Assembly: GCA_015057705.1 (NCBI GenBank)
Contig: SVDU01000018.1
Coordinates: 45,380-109,379 of the forward strand
DNA: 64,000 bases
Origin: Paenibacillaceae bacterium
GTDB taxonomy: Bacteria; Bacillota; Clostridia; Lachnospirales; Lachnospiraceae
Direction of reading: 5' to 3'
The stretch's first letter is position 1, and each line of letters starts with the position of its first letter. The position numbers and the translations under genes were made by a program. Positions 35,902 through 44,016 of this stretch are shown one piece after another. The notes under the pieces are model-generated. The model saw nothing but the letters and a program-made list of their open reading frames with translations, was not told the DNA's origin and ran no database searches.

Positions 35902-37183
35902 CCTTGGACTGAAAGTTGCGTCGCTGGTGCTTGCGCTTGGAGTGTGGATGGCGGTGGTGAATATATCAAACCCGGTCATTAACGACTCCCAGCTTGTTAC
36001 GGTTGAAGTCCGTAACGAGGAAGCTTTAAAGGCGGCAAACTTAACCTATGAAATTGATGGCAAGGATGTTGTGGCAGTCAGCTATCAGGTGAGAACCAGA
36101 GACCGTTCTCTGGTAAAAGCATCAGACTTTCATGCATACGTTGATTTAAAGGATTATAATGTGACGGGTGCCATTCCTATTACAGTAGAGATCAATAAAG
36201 ATAAAGAAAGTCTGGTAAAAAGTGATACCATTACGGCGAAACCCATGGTAATCCGGATTAAAGCGGAACAGCTGCAGACCAAAAAGTTTGATTTGCAGGT
36301 GGATACCAAAGGAACAGGAAAAGAGGGTTACAGACCTGGAACCATTAATCTGGTACCGGATAATGTAACGGTGGAAGGACCAGAATCGGTAATTGGACTG
36401 ATTAATCACATGGGAGTGGAGATCCAGATTAACAATAATGTGAGTTCGGATTTCAGTTCCTCTGGGACGCCTCTTTTTTATGATGCTAATGGCAATAAGC
36501 TGGATCTTGCAAACAAGGTGACTGTTAATAAACCAGAGATTGATTATTATGTCCAGATGCTGAAGGCAAAGGAGCTCCCTCTTAATTATGAGGTTACGGG
36601 TCAGGTTGCCAAAGGATACCGCTATACAGGACTTGAGACAGAGGTAAAGTCTGTTTCAGTGGTAGGAACCAAATCGGTGCTTGCCTCTCTTACATCCATT
36701 GCAGTATCTTCTGATAAACTTAATATTGACGGTGCCACAAAGGATAAAGTGGTACAGCTGGATTTAAGCCAGTATCTGCCGCCGAATACCACCCTTGCAG
36801 GTGATAAATATAAAGATGTATCCGTTAAGCTGAAGGTGGAGCCGCTGACCACCCGAGTATTTACCCTTCAGCTGAATGAACTTGATAAAAAGGGCATGTC
36901 TGCGGATTACAGCTATAGTTTTGATAAACAGACCTGTGATGTTACCGTAAAGGGGCTCAAAGAAGACTTAGATGCATTGAAAGAAGAAAATTTAAATGCA
37001 GTACTTGAAGTCTCCGATTTAAATCCAGGCACATATCCCGGACAGCTTCATTTTGAAATTGCAGAAGGGTTTGAGATTACCGTTTACACGCCTTTTAATG
37101 TAACGGTAGCCATGGAGCACACAGAACCTGCACAGACGCAGGAAACCACTGTGTCAAGCACATCAGAAAGTGCGTCACAGTAA
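35879..37183 (+). CDS. cdaR: YbbR-domain protein (CdaR), regulator of CdaA
   Basis: The 434-residue protein has one N-terminal transmembrane anchor (LGLKVASLVLALGVWMAV) and about four extracellular YbbR repeats (LxYEIDGKDV..VSYQVRT, VEGPESVIGLI, VVGTKSVLASL, VTVKGLKEDLDAL as repeat ends). A Thr/Ser-rich tail ends it. CdaR proteins bind and modulate CdaA from the outside. In Bacillus the next gene is glmM; here glmM is absent and HPr follows after 46 bases. Confidence 0.9.
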   Translation: MKEKLLNNLGLKVASLVLALGVWMAVVNISNPVINDSQLVTVEVRNEEALKAANLTYEIDGKDVVAVSYQVRTRDRSLVKASDFHAYVDLKDYNVTGAIPITVEINKDKESLVKSDTITAKPMVIRIKAEQLQTKKFDLQVDTKGTGKEGYRPGTINLVPDNVTVEGPESVIGLINHMGVEIQINNNVSSDFSSSGTPLFYDANGNKLDLANKVTVNKPEIDYYVQMLKAKELPLNYEVTGQVAKGYRYTGLETEVKSVSVVGTKSVLASLTSIAVSSDKLNIDGATKDKVVQLDLSQYLPPNTTLAGDKYKDVSVKLKVEPLTTRVFTLQLNELDKKGMSADYSYSFDKQTCDVTVKGLKEDLDALKEENLNAVLEVSDLNPGTYPGQLHFEIAEGFEITVYTPFNVTVAMEHTEPAQTQETTVSSTSESASQ

Positions 37184-37229
37184 AAAGGGCCTTTCGAGGT
37201 ATTATGAAGAAAAGTTGGAGGAATTCAGT

Positions 37230-37493
37230 ATGGTCAGTGCTAAAGTTGTTATAAAGAATCCTACCGGTTTGCACCTTAGACCGGCAGGGATTCTTTGTAG
37301 GGAAGCCATGAACTTTAATTCAGTGGTGAGTTTTCGTTTTAAGAACACCACTGCCAATGCAAAGAGTGTACTCAGCGTGTTGGGAGCCTGCGTAAAAAGC
37401 GGGGATGAGATTACCTTTGTCTGTGAGGGAGCAGATGAAGAGGAAGCTCTGGCTACCATGATCAAGGCTGTTGAGGGGGGCCTTGGCGAATAG
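37230..37493 (+). CDS. ptsH: Phosphocarrier protein HPr
   Basis: The 87-residue protein carries phospho-accepting His15 in GLHLRPAG and regulatory Ser46 in NAKSVLSVLG, the site used by HPr kinase in Firmicutes. It passes phosphate from enzyme I to sugar-specific EIIA units. ATG 37230 follows TTGGAGGAA; the longer frame from 37170 overlaps the upstream gene and lacks a ribosome site. The usual LHARPA is LHLRPA here, an Ala to Leu change next to the active His. Confidence 0.9.
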   Translation: MVSAKVVIKNPTGLHLRPAGILCREAMNFNSVVSFRFKNTTANAKSVLSVLGACVKSGDEITFVCEGADEEEALATMIKAVEGGLGE

Positions 37494-37527
37494 ATTTTAT
37501 CATTTTTTAATTAATAAGGAGGATTTT

Positions 37528-39243
37528 ATGTTTAAAGGAACAAGCGCATCTGCGGGAATCGGAATTGGGAAAGCCGTTATCGTAGAAGAGACAGAACTGA
37601 AGATTAAGAAAGACACAATTACAGATGTGGATGTGGAAAAAGCCCGCTTTCAGAGGGCTGTAAACCAGGCCATGGAGGAAACTGACGCTCTGGCAAAGGA
37701 TCTTGCCACAAGAGTGGGAGAAAAGGAGGCGGAGATTCTTAACGGACATCTTCTGCTGCTTTCAGACCCTATGCTGGTAGGTGAAATTGAAACTTCCATT
37801 TCAGGAGAGATGGTTAACAGCGAATTTGCAATTGAGACTGTATGCAACACGTATGCAGATATGTTTGCCTCCATGGGAGATGAACTGATGCAGCAGCGTG
37901 CTACCGATATGAGGGATATTAAGACCCGTATGCAAAAGATTTTACTGGGAGTCAGTTCCGTGGATATCGGAGCTCTTCCGGCTGGAAGTGTAATTGTGGC
38001 AAGAGATTTAACTCCGTCCATGACAGCTGGAATTAATCCTGCCAATGTAACTGGTATAGTGACAGAACTGGGTGGAAAGACGTCACACAGTGCTATTCTT
38101 GCGAGAGCCCTGGAGATTCCGGCAGTTGTTGCATTAGATGGCATCATGAGCCAGATTAAAGACGGTACAGACCTTATATTAGATGGATCAGAGGGAGTGG
38201 TATTTGCAGACCCGGATCAGGCAGTAAGAGAAGAGTACACAGCAAAAAGAGATGTATTCTTAAAGGAAAAGAAAGAACTGGAACAGTACATTGGAAAACC
38301 AACTGTGACAAAAGATGGAGTGACCATCGAACTGGTTGCCAACATTGGAAAACCGGAAGATGTGGATAAGGTCCTTCAGTATGATGGAGAAGGTGTTGGC
38401 CTGTTTCGTACAGAATTCCTTTTTATGGACCGGACCAGCATGCCTACCGAAGAAGAACAGTTTGAAGCATACCGCAAGGTAGCATCTGCCATGAACGGCA
38501 AGCCGGTGATTATCCGTACTCTGGATATTGGCGGAGACAAAGAGATCCCTTATATGGGTTTGGAAAAGGATGAGAATCCATTCCTTGGATATCGTGCAAT
38601 CCGTTTCTGTCTCGACCGCAAGGATGATGTTTACCGTCCACAGCTTCGGGCACTTTTAAGAGCCAGTGCATTTGGTAATATCCGCATTATGGTACCTATG
38701 GTGACCTGCCTTGAGGAGTACCGGGAAGCAAAGGCTTTGATCGAAGAGATTAAGAAAGAACTGGATGAAGCATCCATTTCATATAAAAAAGATATTCAGG
38801 TTGGAATCATGGTGGAAACAGCGGCAGCTTCGCTGATGGCAGATGTATTTGCAAAAGAGGTTGATTTCTTCAGTATCGGGACCAACGATCTTACCCAGTA
38901 TACCATGTCTGTAGACCGTGGTAATGACAAGGTATCCTACCTTTACTCACCTCTTAATCCGGCTGTTTTAAGAAGCATCCGCCATGTGATTGAGTGCGGA
39001 AGAAAAGAAGGTATTATGGTTGGAATGTGCGGGGAAGCTGCGAGCGATCCCATGCTGATTCCCCTTCTTCTGGCATTTGGCTTAAATGAGTTCAGTATGA
39101 GTGCTTCTGCTATTTTAAATGCAAGAAAGCTGATTACCGGATACAGCACACAGGAGCTTAAGGAAGTTGCCGAGCAAGCCATGACTTTTGTTACTGTAAA
39201 AGAAGTAGAAGATTATATGAAAGATTTTATTAGCCGTTCCTAA
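37528..39243 (+). CDS. ptsI: Phosphoenolpyruvate-protein phosphotransferase, enzyme I
   Basis: The 571-residue cytosolic enzyme takes phosphate from PEP and passes it to HPr. The phospho-accepting His187 lies in GGKTSHSAILAR. The PEP-binding barrel shows GVGLFRTEFLFMDR, RTLDIGGDKEIPYMG, FFSIGTNDLTQYTMSVDRGN and MCGEAASD with the catalytic Cys. ATG 37528 follows AAGGAGG. It lies 34 bases after ptsH; together they serve the EIIBC encoded at 6012. Confidence 0.95.
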   Translation: MFKGTSASAGIGIGKAVIVEETELKIKKDTITDVDVEKARFQRAVNQAMEETDALAKDLATRVGEKEAEILNGHLLLLSDPMLVGEIETSISGEMVNSEFAIETVCNTYADMFASMGDELMQQRATDMRDIKTRMQKILLGVSSVDIGALPAGSVIVARDLTPSMTAGINPANVTGIVTELGGKTSHSAILARALEIPAVVALDGIMSQIKDGTDLILDGSEGVVFADPDQAVREEYTAKRDVFLKEKKELEQYIGKPTVTKDGVTIELVANIGKPEDVDKVLQYDGEGVGLFRTEFLFMDRTSMPTEEEQFEAYRKVASAMNGKPVIIRTLDIGGDKEIPYMGLEKDENPFLGYRAIRFCLDRKDDVYRPQLRALLRASAFGNIRIMVPMVTCLEEYREAKALIEEIKKELDEASISYKKDIQVGIMVETAAASLMADVFAKEVDFFSIGTNDLTQYTMSVDRGNDKVSYLYSPLNPAVLRSIRHVIECGRKEGIMVGMCGEAASDPMLIPLLLAFGLNEFSMSASAILNARKLITGYSTQELKEVAEQAMTFVTVKEVEDYMKDFISRS

Positions 39244-39260
39244 TGGAATGAATGGGAAAG

Positions 39261-39297
39261 AATGCAGCTGTTGCCGTTAAGGCGGCTGCATTTTTTC
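39261..39297 (+). terminator. Rho-independent terminator
   Basis: AATGCAGC pairs with GCTGCATT with an imperfect inner stem (TGTTGCC/GGCG) and is followed by six T residues, ending the ptsHI unit. Confidence 0.85.
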
Positions 39298-39344
39298 CGA
39301 ATAAATGTGAAAAGGCGATTATTTACTAAAGGGGATATGTTACG

Positions 39345-40637
39345 ATGAGCGTTTATCTGATCAGTTATGCAGCATCTTATCTATTTGCAAGAGCCGGTTA
39401 TTATTGGCTTTCCGGTTTAATCCTCATGCTTGCGGCACTCTTTCTCTACTGGTATGATTACAGGAGAACTGAAAATATTATCCATTTACGGGGATTGTTT
39501 TCCTTGTTCTGGGTAGGTGGAGAGGGCGTTGCCTGCTTAAAGCTTTCTAAGCTTTCTTCTGATTGGAGTATCATTACCTGGCTTTGCTTTCTGGTGGCAT
39601 ACTTAGGTTTCTATATGACCTTTGAATTCATGATCAGAACACAGGGCTCTGCAGGAGGACAGCGTTCCAGCTGGTTTAGTTTTAAAGGATATGAAAAACC
39701 TCTTTTTCTGGCTATGCTGCTGACCACGGTACTGTCCCTTGGTGCATTTTTAATTGAGGCGGCTGTACTGGGATTTATCCCGTTTTTCATTAAGGGAATG
39801 CCTCATGCCTATTCCACATTCCATATTACAGGAATTCATTATTTTACTGTGTCCTGCGTTCTGGTACCCGCTCTTTCTGTGCTGTATTTCAGCATTGAGC
39901 AGGGACGAAACGGAGTCAGGCTGGTTCTTACGGTGCTGATGGATTTAATCGCCTGTGCGATTCCGGTATTATGTGTTTCCCGTTTTCAGCTGATTCTGGC
40001 CGTAGGTCTGGCGATTCTTACCTATATTGCCATGGAGCACAGGCTGAAGATCATATACGGAGTGGGGCTTTTGCTTGGAATGATTCCTATTTATGTGATT
40101 CTTACCATAGCAAGAGGTCATGATGTTACCTACTTAAACGGTATTTTTCAGATGAAATACAGTCAGATGCCTATTTTTATCACACAGCCGTATATGTATA
40201 TTGCCAATAACTATGATAATTTTAACTGCCTGGTGGAATGGCTTCCTTCCCATACTTTTGGACTTAGAATGCTGTTTCCTTTATGGGCGCTTTCCGGATT
40301 AAAATTCCTGGTCCCTGCTTTGGTGGATTTTCCTATTTATGTGACCAAAGAAGAACTGACTACAGTGACTCTTTTTTACGATTCCTACTATGATTTTGGC
40401 ATTGTGGGAGTTATTTTATTCAGCTGTATCCTGGGTGCGGTGGCATTTTTCCTGATGCGGCTTGTAAAGCGAGTAAGAAATCCAATCGGCTATCTGTTTT
40501 ATGCCCAGTTCGCCATATATTTAATTCTGTCATTTTTTACAACCTGGTACAGTAACCCTGCAACCTGGTTTTATTTCGCACTGACAGGTGCACTGTATGT
40601 GTTTTGCTCCTGGAAGAATAACGGAAGGCATGAATAA
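39345..40637 (+). CDS. Polysaccharide repeat-unit polymerase-like membrane protein
   Basis: The 430-residue protein has about eleven to twelve transmembrane segments and a long extracytoplasmic loop near residues 265-340 (IFQMKYSQMPIFITQP ... TFGLRMLFPL ... TTVTLFYDSYYDFG), the pattern of Wzy-like oligosaccharide polymerases, in which the DxYxDFG segment before the last helices recurs. It is a lone gene between two terminators, without glycosyltransferases nearby, so its polymer is unknown. Confidence 0.65.
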   Translation: MSVYLISYAASYLFARAGYYWLSGLILMLAALFLYWYDYRRTENIIHLRGLFSLFWVGGEGVACLKLSKLSSDWSIITWLCFLVAYLGFYMTFEFMIRTQGSAGGQRSSWFSFKGYEKPLFLAMLLTTVLSLGAFLIEAAVLGFIPFFIKGMPHAYSTFHITGIHYFTVSCVLVPALSVLYFSIEQGRNGVRLVLTVLMDLIACAIPVLCVSRFQLILAVGLAILTYIAMEHRLKIIYGVGLLLGMIPIYVILTIARGHDVTYLNGIFQMKYSQMPIFITQPYMYIANNYDNFNCLVEWLPSHTFGLRMLFPLWALSGLKFLVPALVDFPIYVTKEELTTVTLFYDSYYDFGIVGVILFSCILGAVAFFLMRLVKRVRNPIGYLFYAQFAIYLILSFFTTWYSNPATWFYFALTGALYVFCSWKNNGRHE

Positions 40638-40658
40638 TAAAAGAAAACTTATAGGAAG

Positions 40659-40702
40659 ATGCGCATGGATCAGGCAAATGACCGGATTCATGCGCATGTT
40701 TT
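40659..40702. terminator. Hairpin terminator between convergent genes
   Basis: ATGCGCATG pairs with CATGCGCAT, followed by GTTTTA on the plus strand. It lies between the polymerase-like gene and the minus-strand AraC gene. Confidence 0.7.
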
Positions 40703-40718
40703 ATGTCTGGCAGTTATA

Positions 40719-41573
40719 TTATAATAAAATGGAATCCTCTTTTATAGTCTCTGATGGCGAGATGTGAAACTTATTTTTGTAAGCTCTGGAGAATGTAGAA
40801 TAATTCTTAAATCCGCAGGAAAAACATACATCGGTAACGGAGATGCCGGTTCTTAAGCGTTCTCTTGCCAGCAGAAGGCGTTTTTCCGTAATATAATCAA
40901 AGAGGGTATAGCCTGTCTCTTCTTTAAAAAGATGCATCAGATGATAGCGGCTGATAAAAAATGATTCTGCGATTAAATCCACGGTCATGTCTTCTGTCAG
41001 GTGGCTGTTAATGTGATCCATAATACTTAAAATCCTGGCATCTCCGGTAGACGGTGGCAGATACTGGACTCTGTTTGTCAGAGAGGCTCGGTTTAACTGA
41101 ATCATAAATTCCAGGAAGACTACCTGGCAGTATAAATCTTTTGCATAGCCGTCATGGGTGCAGGCATATTCTAAATTGGTTAATGTCCGGTATAAACTGC
41201 TCTTTTCCATGGAGTGGATTCTCAGTACATGAGAATGGAGCTCTCTGGATTTTTGAAAGCAGGCGCTTAAATCATAGTCATCTGACTGGTATGCGTTTAA
41301 AAATCCGGGTGAAAGATAGACAATGATTCTTTCGTAAGGAATGTTTGCTGCTATATCCGGCCGGTGTATGTCGTTATGGCTTACCAGAATGATGTCATAT
41401 GGTTCCAGAGAATAGGCGCAGCCCTCAATCCTGTATGTAACAGATCCCTGGATAAAAATAATAATTTTATCAAAATCATGATAGTGGTAATCATAGCTCT
41501 GCTTACCTTCGTCCATAAGGTGGAACAGCTTAAAATTGCTGTTTAGATATCCCCGTTTTTCATAGTTATTCAT
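40719..41573 (-). CDS. AraC-family regulator with cupin-like sensor domain
   Basis: The 284-residue protein has an AraC_binding-type N-terminal cupin (FHLMDEGKQSYDYHYHDFDKIIIFIQGSVTYRIEG) and a C-terminal double HTH (VDLIAESFFISRYHLMHLFKEETGYTLFDYI then VTDVCFSCGFKNYSTFSRAYKNKF). The ATG at 41573 is preferred; a GTG at 41588 would overlap the GGGAGGTG ribosome site. It diverges from the ddl-like/dapF-like pair across about 140 bases and is the natural candidate to control it. Confidence 0.85.
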   Translation of the reverse strand: MNNYEKRGYLNSNFKLFHLMDEGKQSYDYHYHDFDKIIIFIQGSVTYRIEGCAYSLEPYDIILVSHNDIHRPDIAANIPYERIIVYLSPGFLNAYQSDDYDLSACFQKSRELHSHVLRIHSMEKSSLYRTLTNLEYACTHDGYAKDLYCQVVFLEFMIQLNRASLTNRVQYLPPSTGDARILSIMDHINSHLTEDMTVDLIAESFFISRYHLMHLFKEETGYTLFDYITEKRLLLARERLRTGISVTDVCFSCGFKNYSTFSRAYKNKFHISPSETIKEDSILL

Positions 41574-41713
41574 TGTGGCAGGTGACACCTCCCTTCCGTT
41601 TTATAATACAACACTATTTGCAATATATAAAGCATTATATTAATTGAAATGCTGGAAAGTGCTGTTTATAATAGATAGTATCAATCAAATACTGGAATGA
41701 AAAGGAATGAATG

Positions 41714-42736
41714 ATGAAAATAGCAGTACTGGCGGGCGGTTACAGCCCGGAACGGGAAGTGTCCTTATCCTCAGGAGCCATGATTACAAATGCGCTGATG
41801 GAGCAGGGACATGAAGTATGTTTGATAGATTCTTATCTGGGAATTCCGGACGGAGAAGAAATCCGGTTTTACCGTTTAAAAGACGGCATGGAATTTTCCA
41901 GTCACATTGGCGAGAGTGCTCCTGATTTAGAACATGTGAAACGGAGGGGCAGCTTACGTGGAATTATGGGAAACCGGGTGATGGAAGCATGCATGGAGTC
42001 GGAGATGGTTTTTCTGGCGCTTCATGGTGGAGCAGGAGAAAACGGCCAGATTCAGGCAATTCTTGACGGCTTTGGGATTCCTTATACGGGAACCGGCTAC
42101 GAAGGCTGCTTTAAAGCCATGGATAAGCATCTGGCTAAGCTTTTAATGCGGGAGGAGAATATTAAAACTCCTGAATGGAGACTTTATGAAAAAGGATCCG
42201 ACGCAGAGCCTTTTGTATTTCCCTGTGTTGTCAAACCATGCGGTTGCGGATCCAGCGTTGGAGTAACCATGGTGGAAGAGGAAGGACAGTGGAAGAAGGC
42301 ACTTGAGACTGCATTTTCCTGTGAAAACACGGTGCTTGCCGAGGCGAAAGTTACCGGAAGGGAATTTTCAGTCGGAATACTTGGAGGAACAGCACTTCCG
42401 GCTATTGAGATTAAGCCCATAAGCGGCTTTTATGATTATGAGAACAAATACCAGCCGGGTAAGACAGAAGAGATCTGTCCTGCCAGCCTTTCAAAAGAGG
42501 AAGCGGATCATATGGCTGATCTGGCTGTAAAAGTACATAAGACTCTTTCACTTGGTTATTACTCCAGAGTGGATTTTATGATGGAAGAAGATGGCAGTAT
42601 TTATTGTCTGGAAGCAAATACATTACCGGGAATGACACCTTACAGCTTACTTCCCCAGGAAGCAAAAGCTGCAGGAATCTCTTATCAGGAACTGTGTGAC
42701 TTAATTGTCAGACATGGGAAAGGGGCATTAGAATGA
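41714..42736 (+). CDS. D-alanine-D-alanine ligase family protein
   Basis: The 340-residue ATP-grasp enzyme has the Ddl marks GGYSPEREVSLSSG, LHGGAGENGQIQA, KPCGCGSSVGVT, FYDYENKYQPG and EANTLPGMTPYSLLP. It would join two D-alanines, or D-Ala to a related acid, with ATP. In the omega loop the usual aromatic residue before CPA is replaced (EEICPASL). Start is ATG 41714 or the adjacent ATG 41711; AAAGGA lies upstream. The stop overlaps the start of a DapF-like gene (ATGA), and an AraC regulator is divergent. This context is unusual for the housekeeping ligase, so a specialised dipeptide is possible. Confidence 0.88.
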   Translation: MKIAVLAGGYSPEREVSLSSGAMITNALMEQGHEVCLIDSYLGIPDGEEIRFYRLKDGMEFSSHIGESAPDLEHVKRRGSLRGIMGNRVMEACMESEMVFLALHGGAGENGQIQAILDGFGIPYTGTGYEGCFKAMDKHLAKLLMREENIKTPEWRLYEKGSDAEPFVFPCVVKPCGCGSSVGVTMVEEEGQWKKALETAFSCENTVLAEAKVTGREFSVGILGGTALPAIEIKPISGFYDYENKYQPGKTEEICPASLSKEEADHMADLAVKVHKTLSLGYYSRVDFMMEEDGSIYCLEANTLPGMTPYSLLPQEAKAAGISYQELCDLIVRHGKGALE

Positions 42737-43593
42737 ATATAACTTTGGAAAAATATCATGGTCTTGGAAATGATTATCTTATTTTTGATCCCAATAAAAA
42801 TGAATGCAAACTGACAAAGGAGAATATCCGGCTGATTTGCGACCGGAATTTCGGCGTTGGCTCAGACGGGCTGTTAGTTGGACCCATCATGGGGCAGGAT
42901 AAGCTGGAAGTAAAAATATTAAATCCCGATGGAAGTGAAGCGGAGTTAAGCGGAAACGGTGTGCGGATATTCGGAAAATATTTAAAGGATGCCGGTTATG
43001 TCCAGAAGAATAAGTTTGTAATCAACACCTTAAGCGGAGAGCAGACCATCCAGTATTTAAACGAAGAGGGGACCAGGATTAAAGTTTCTATGGGAAAACT
43101 CAGCTTTTACAGCGATGAAATACCTGTTACAGGTCCAAGAAGAGAGGTCCTAAATGAAACCATGCTGTTTGGCAGCATCCCATATCGCGTTACCTGTGTA
43201 AGCATCGGAAATCCCCACTGTGTAATCTGGTTAAATGATATATCAAAGGATCTGGTATGCCGGATCGGAAAGCATTCTGAAAATGCTGAATATTTTCCGG
43301 AACGGATCAATACCCAGCTTTTAAAGGTACTGGACCGCACCAATATTGAAATTGAGATCTATGAAAGAGGTGCCGGTTATACCCTTGCCTCCGGAACCAG
43401 CGGCTGCGCAGCAGCAGGAGCCGCATACCGTATGGGGCTGACAGATCCAAAGATGTATGTGCATATGCCAGGCGGGGTTCTGGAAGTGGAAATCAAAGAA
43501 GATTACAGTGTTCTGATGACAGGAGAAGTGGGGTATGTAGGCAGATTTATCCTGTCTCATGAATTTGCAGAACAGGTAAAGGCACTTCAGTAA
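42733..43593 (+). CDS. DapF-like epimerase homologue with Ser at both catalytic Cys positions
   Basis: The 286-residue protein aligns along its length with diaminopimelate epimerase: YHGLGNDYLIFD, RNFGVGSDGLL, NPDGSEAELSGNGVRIFGKY, SIGNPHCVIW and YERGAGYTLASGTSGCAAAG. In DapF two cysteines, in CGNG and in ACGTG, act as the acid/base pair; here they are Ser73 (LSGNG) and Ser220 (ASGTS). The other DapF gene in this window (61748) has both cysteines. A two-base epimerisation of DAP is therefore doubtful, and another proton transfer, isomerisation or a binding role is more likely. It is translationally coupled to the Ddl-like gene. Confidence 0.85.
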   Translation: MNITLEKYHGLGNDYLIFDPNKNECKLTKENIRLICDRNFGVGSDGLLVGPIMGQDKLEVKILNPDGSEAELSGNGVRIFGKYLKDAGYVQKNKFVINTLSGEQTIQYLNEEGTRIKVSMGKLSFYSDEIPVTGPRREVLNETMLFGSIPYRVTCVSIGNPHCVIWLNDISKDLVCRIGKHSENAEYFPERINTQLLKVLDRTNIEIEIYERGAGYTLASGTSGCAAAGAAYRMGLTDPKMYVHMPGGVLEVEIKEDYSVLMTGEVGYVGRFILSHEFAEQVKALQ

Positions 43594-43607
43594 AAAGAAA
43601 TAACTGG

Positions 43608-43672
43608 GCATGACAGCCGTCACAGGAAGCCGTCTGAGTAATTTAGACAGCTTCAGTGGCTGTCATGCTTTT
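43608..43672 (+). terminator. Long terminator hairpin
   Basis: GCATGACAGCC (43608-43618) pairs exactly with GGCTGTCATGC (43658-43668), and the enclosed GAAGCCGTCT and AGACAGCTTC pair with one mismatch. TTTTG follows. It closes the ddl-like/dapF-like unit. Confidence 0.85.
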
Positions 43673-43790
43673 GCTTATTGTGTAAAAAAATATTTATAAA
43701 ATAAGAAAAATTCCTTGCATATTAAACCTTGGCATTAAAAACATTTCGTCCTATAATCTATAGGCAGGCTTTATTTGCAGGAACGTGAAA

Positions 43791-43817
43791 TTCCCTGTTT
43801 ATCATGGAAACAGGGAA
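43791..43817 (+). repeat. Perfect ten-base inverted repeat in the leader region
   Basis: TTCCCTGTTT (43791-43800) and AAACAGGGAA (43808-43817) flank a seven-base loop. A TATAAT lies 35 bases upstream. No T tract follows, so it is not a simple terminator; it may be a protein-binding site or part of a leader RNA. Confidence 0.5.
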
Positions 43818-43932
43818 ATAATATCTAAAATAATTTTTGTGATATAAAAATGATTGGTCAGGTAATTGATAAAATGTGAATAATTATGATCTGTTGTGAA
43901 TAAAAATTCTGTTACGGTATATTGCTAACGTG

Positions 43933-43962
43933 TTGACGAAAACTACATTTTCATACTATAAT
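43933..43962 (+). promoter_or_regulatory. Promoter of the GGDEF-EAL gene
   Basis: TTGACG and TATAAT are separated by 18 bases, with the start codon 54 bases further on. Confidence 0.7.
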
Positions 43963-44016
43963 ATACCTTAATTTAGTTACTGCAAAGAAGATATATTGCA
44001 GGAGAGGCGGGAGCTT

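Larger units (their letters stand above)
43594..44016 (+). other. Intergenic stretch of 423 bases without a gene
   Basis: It holds a long terminator hairpin (43608-43672), a TATAAT at 43751-43756, a separate ten-base-pair hairpin (43791-43817) and a promoter (43933-43962) for the GGDEF-EAL gene. No open frame of note and no known riboswitch pattern were seen. Confidence 0.7.

Noticed and set aside
42733..43593. Calling this gene dapF
   Set aside because: Both catalytic cysteines are replaced by serine and a complete dapF is at 61748, so the plain name would mislead.
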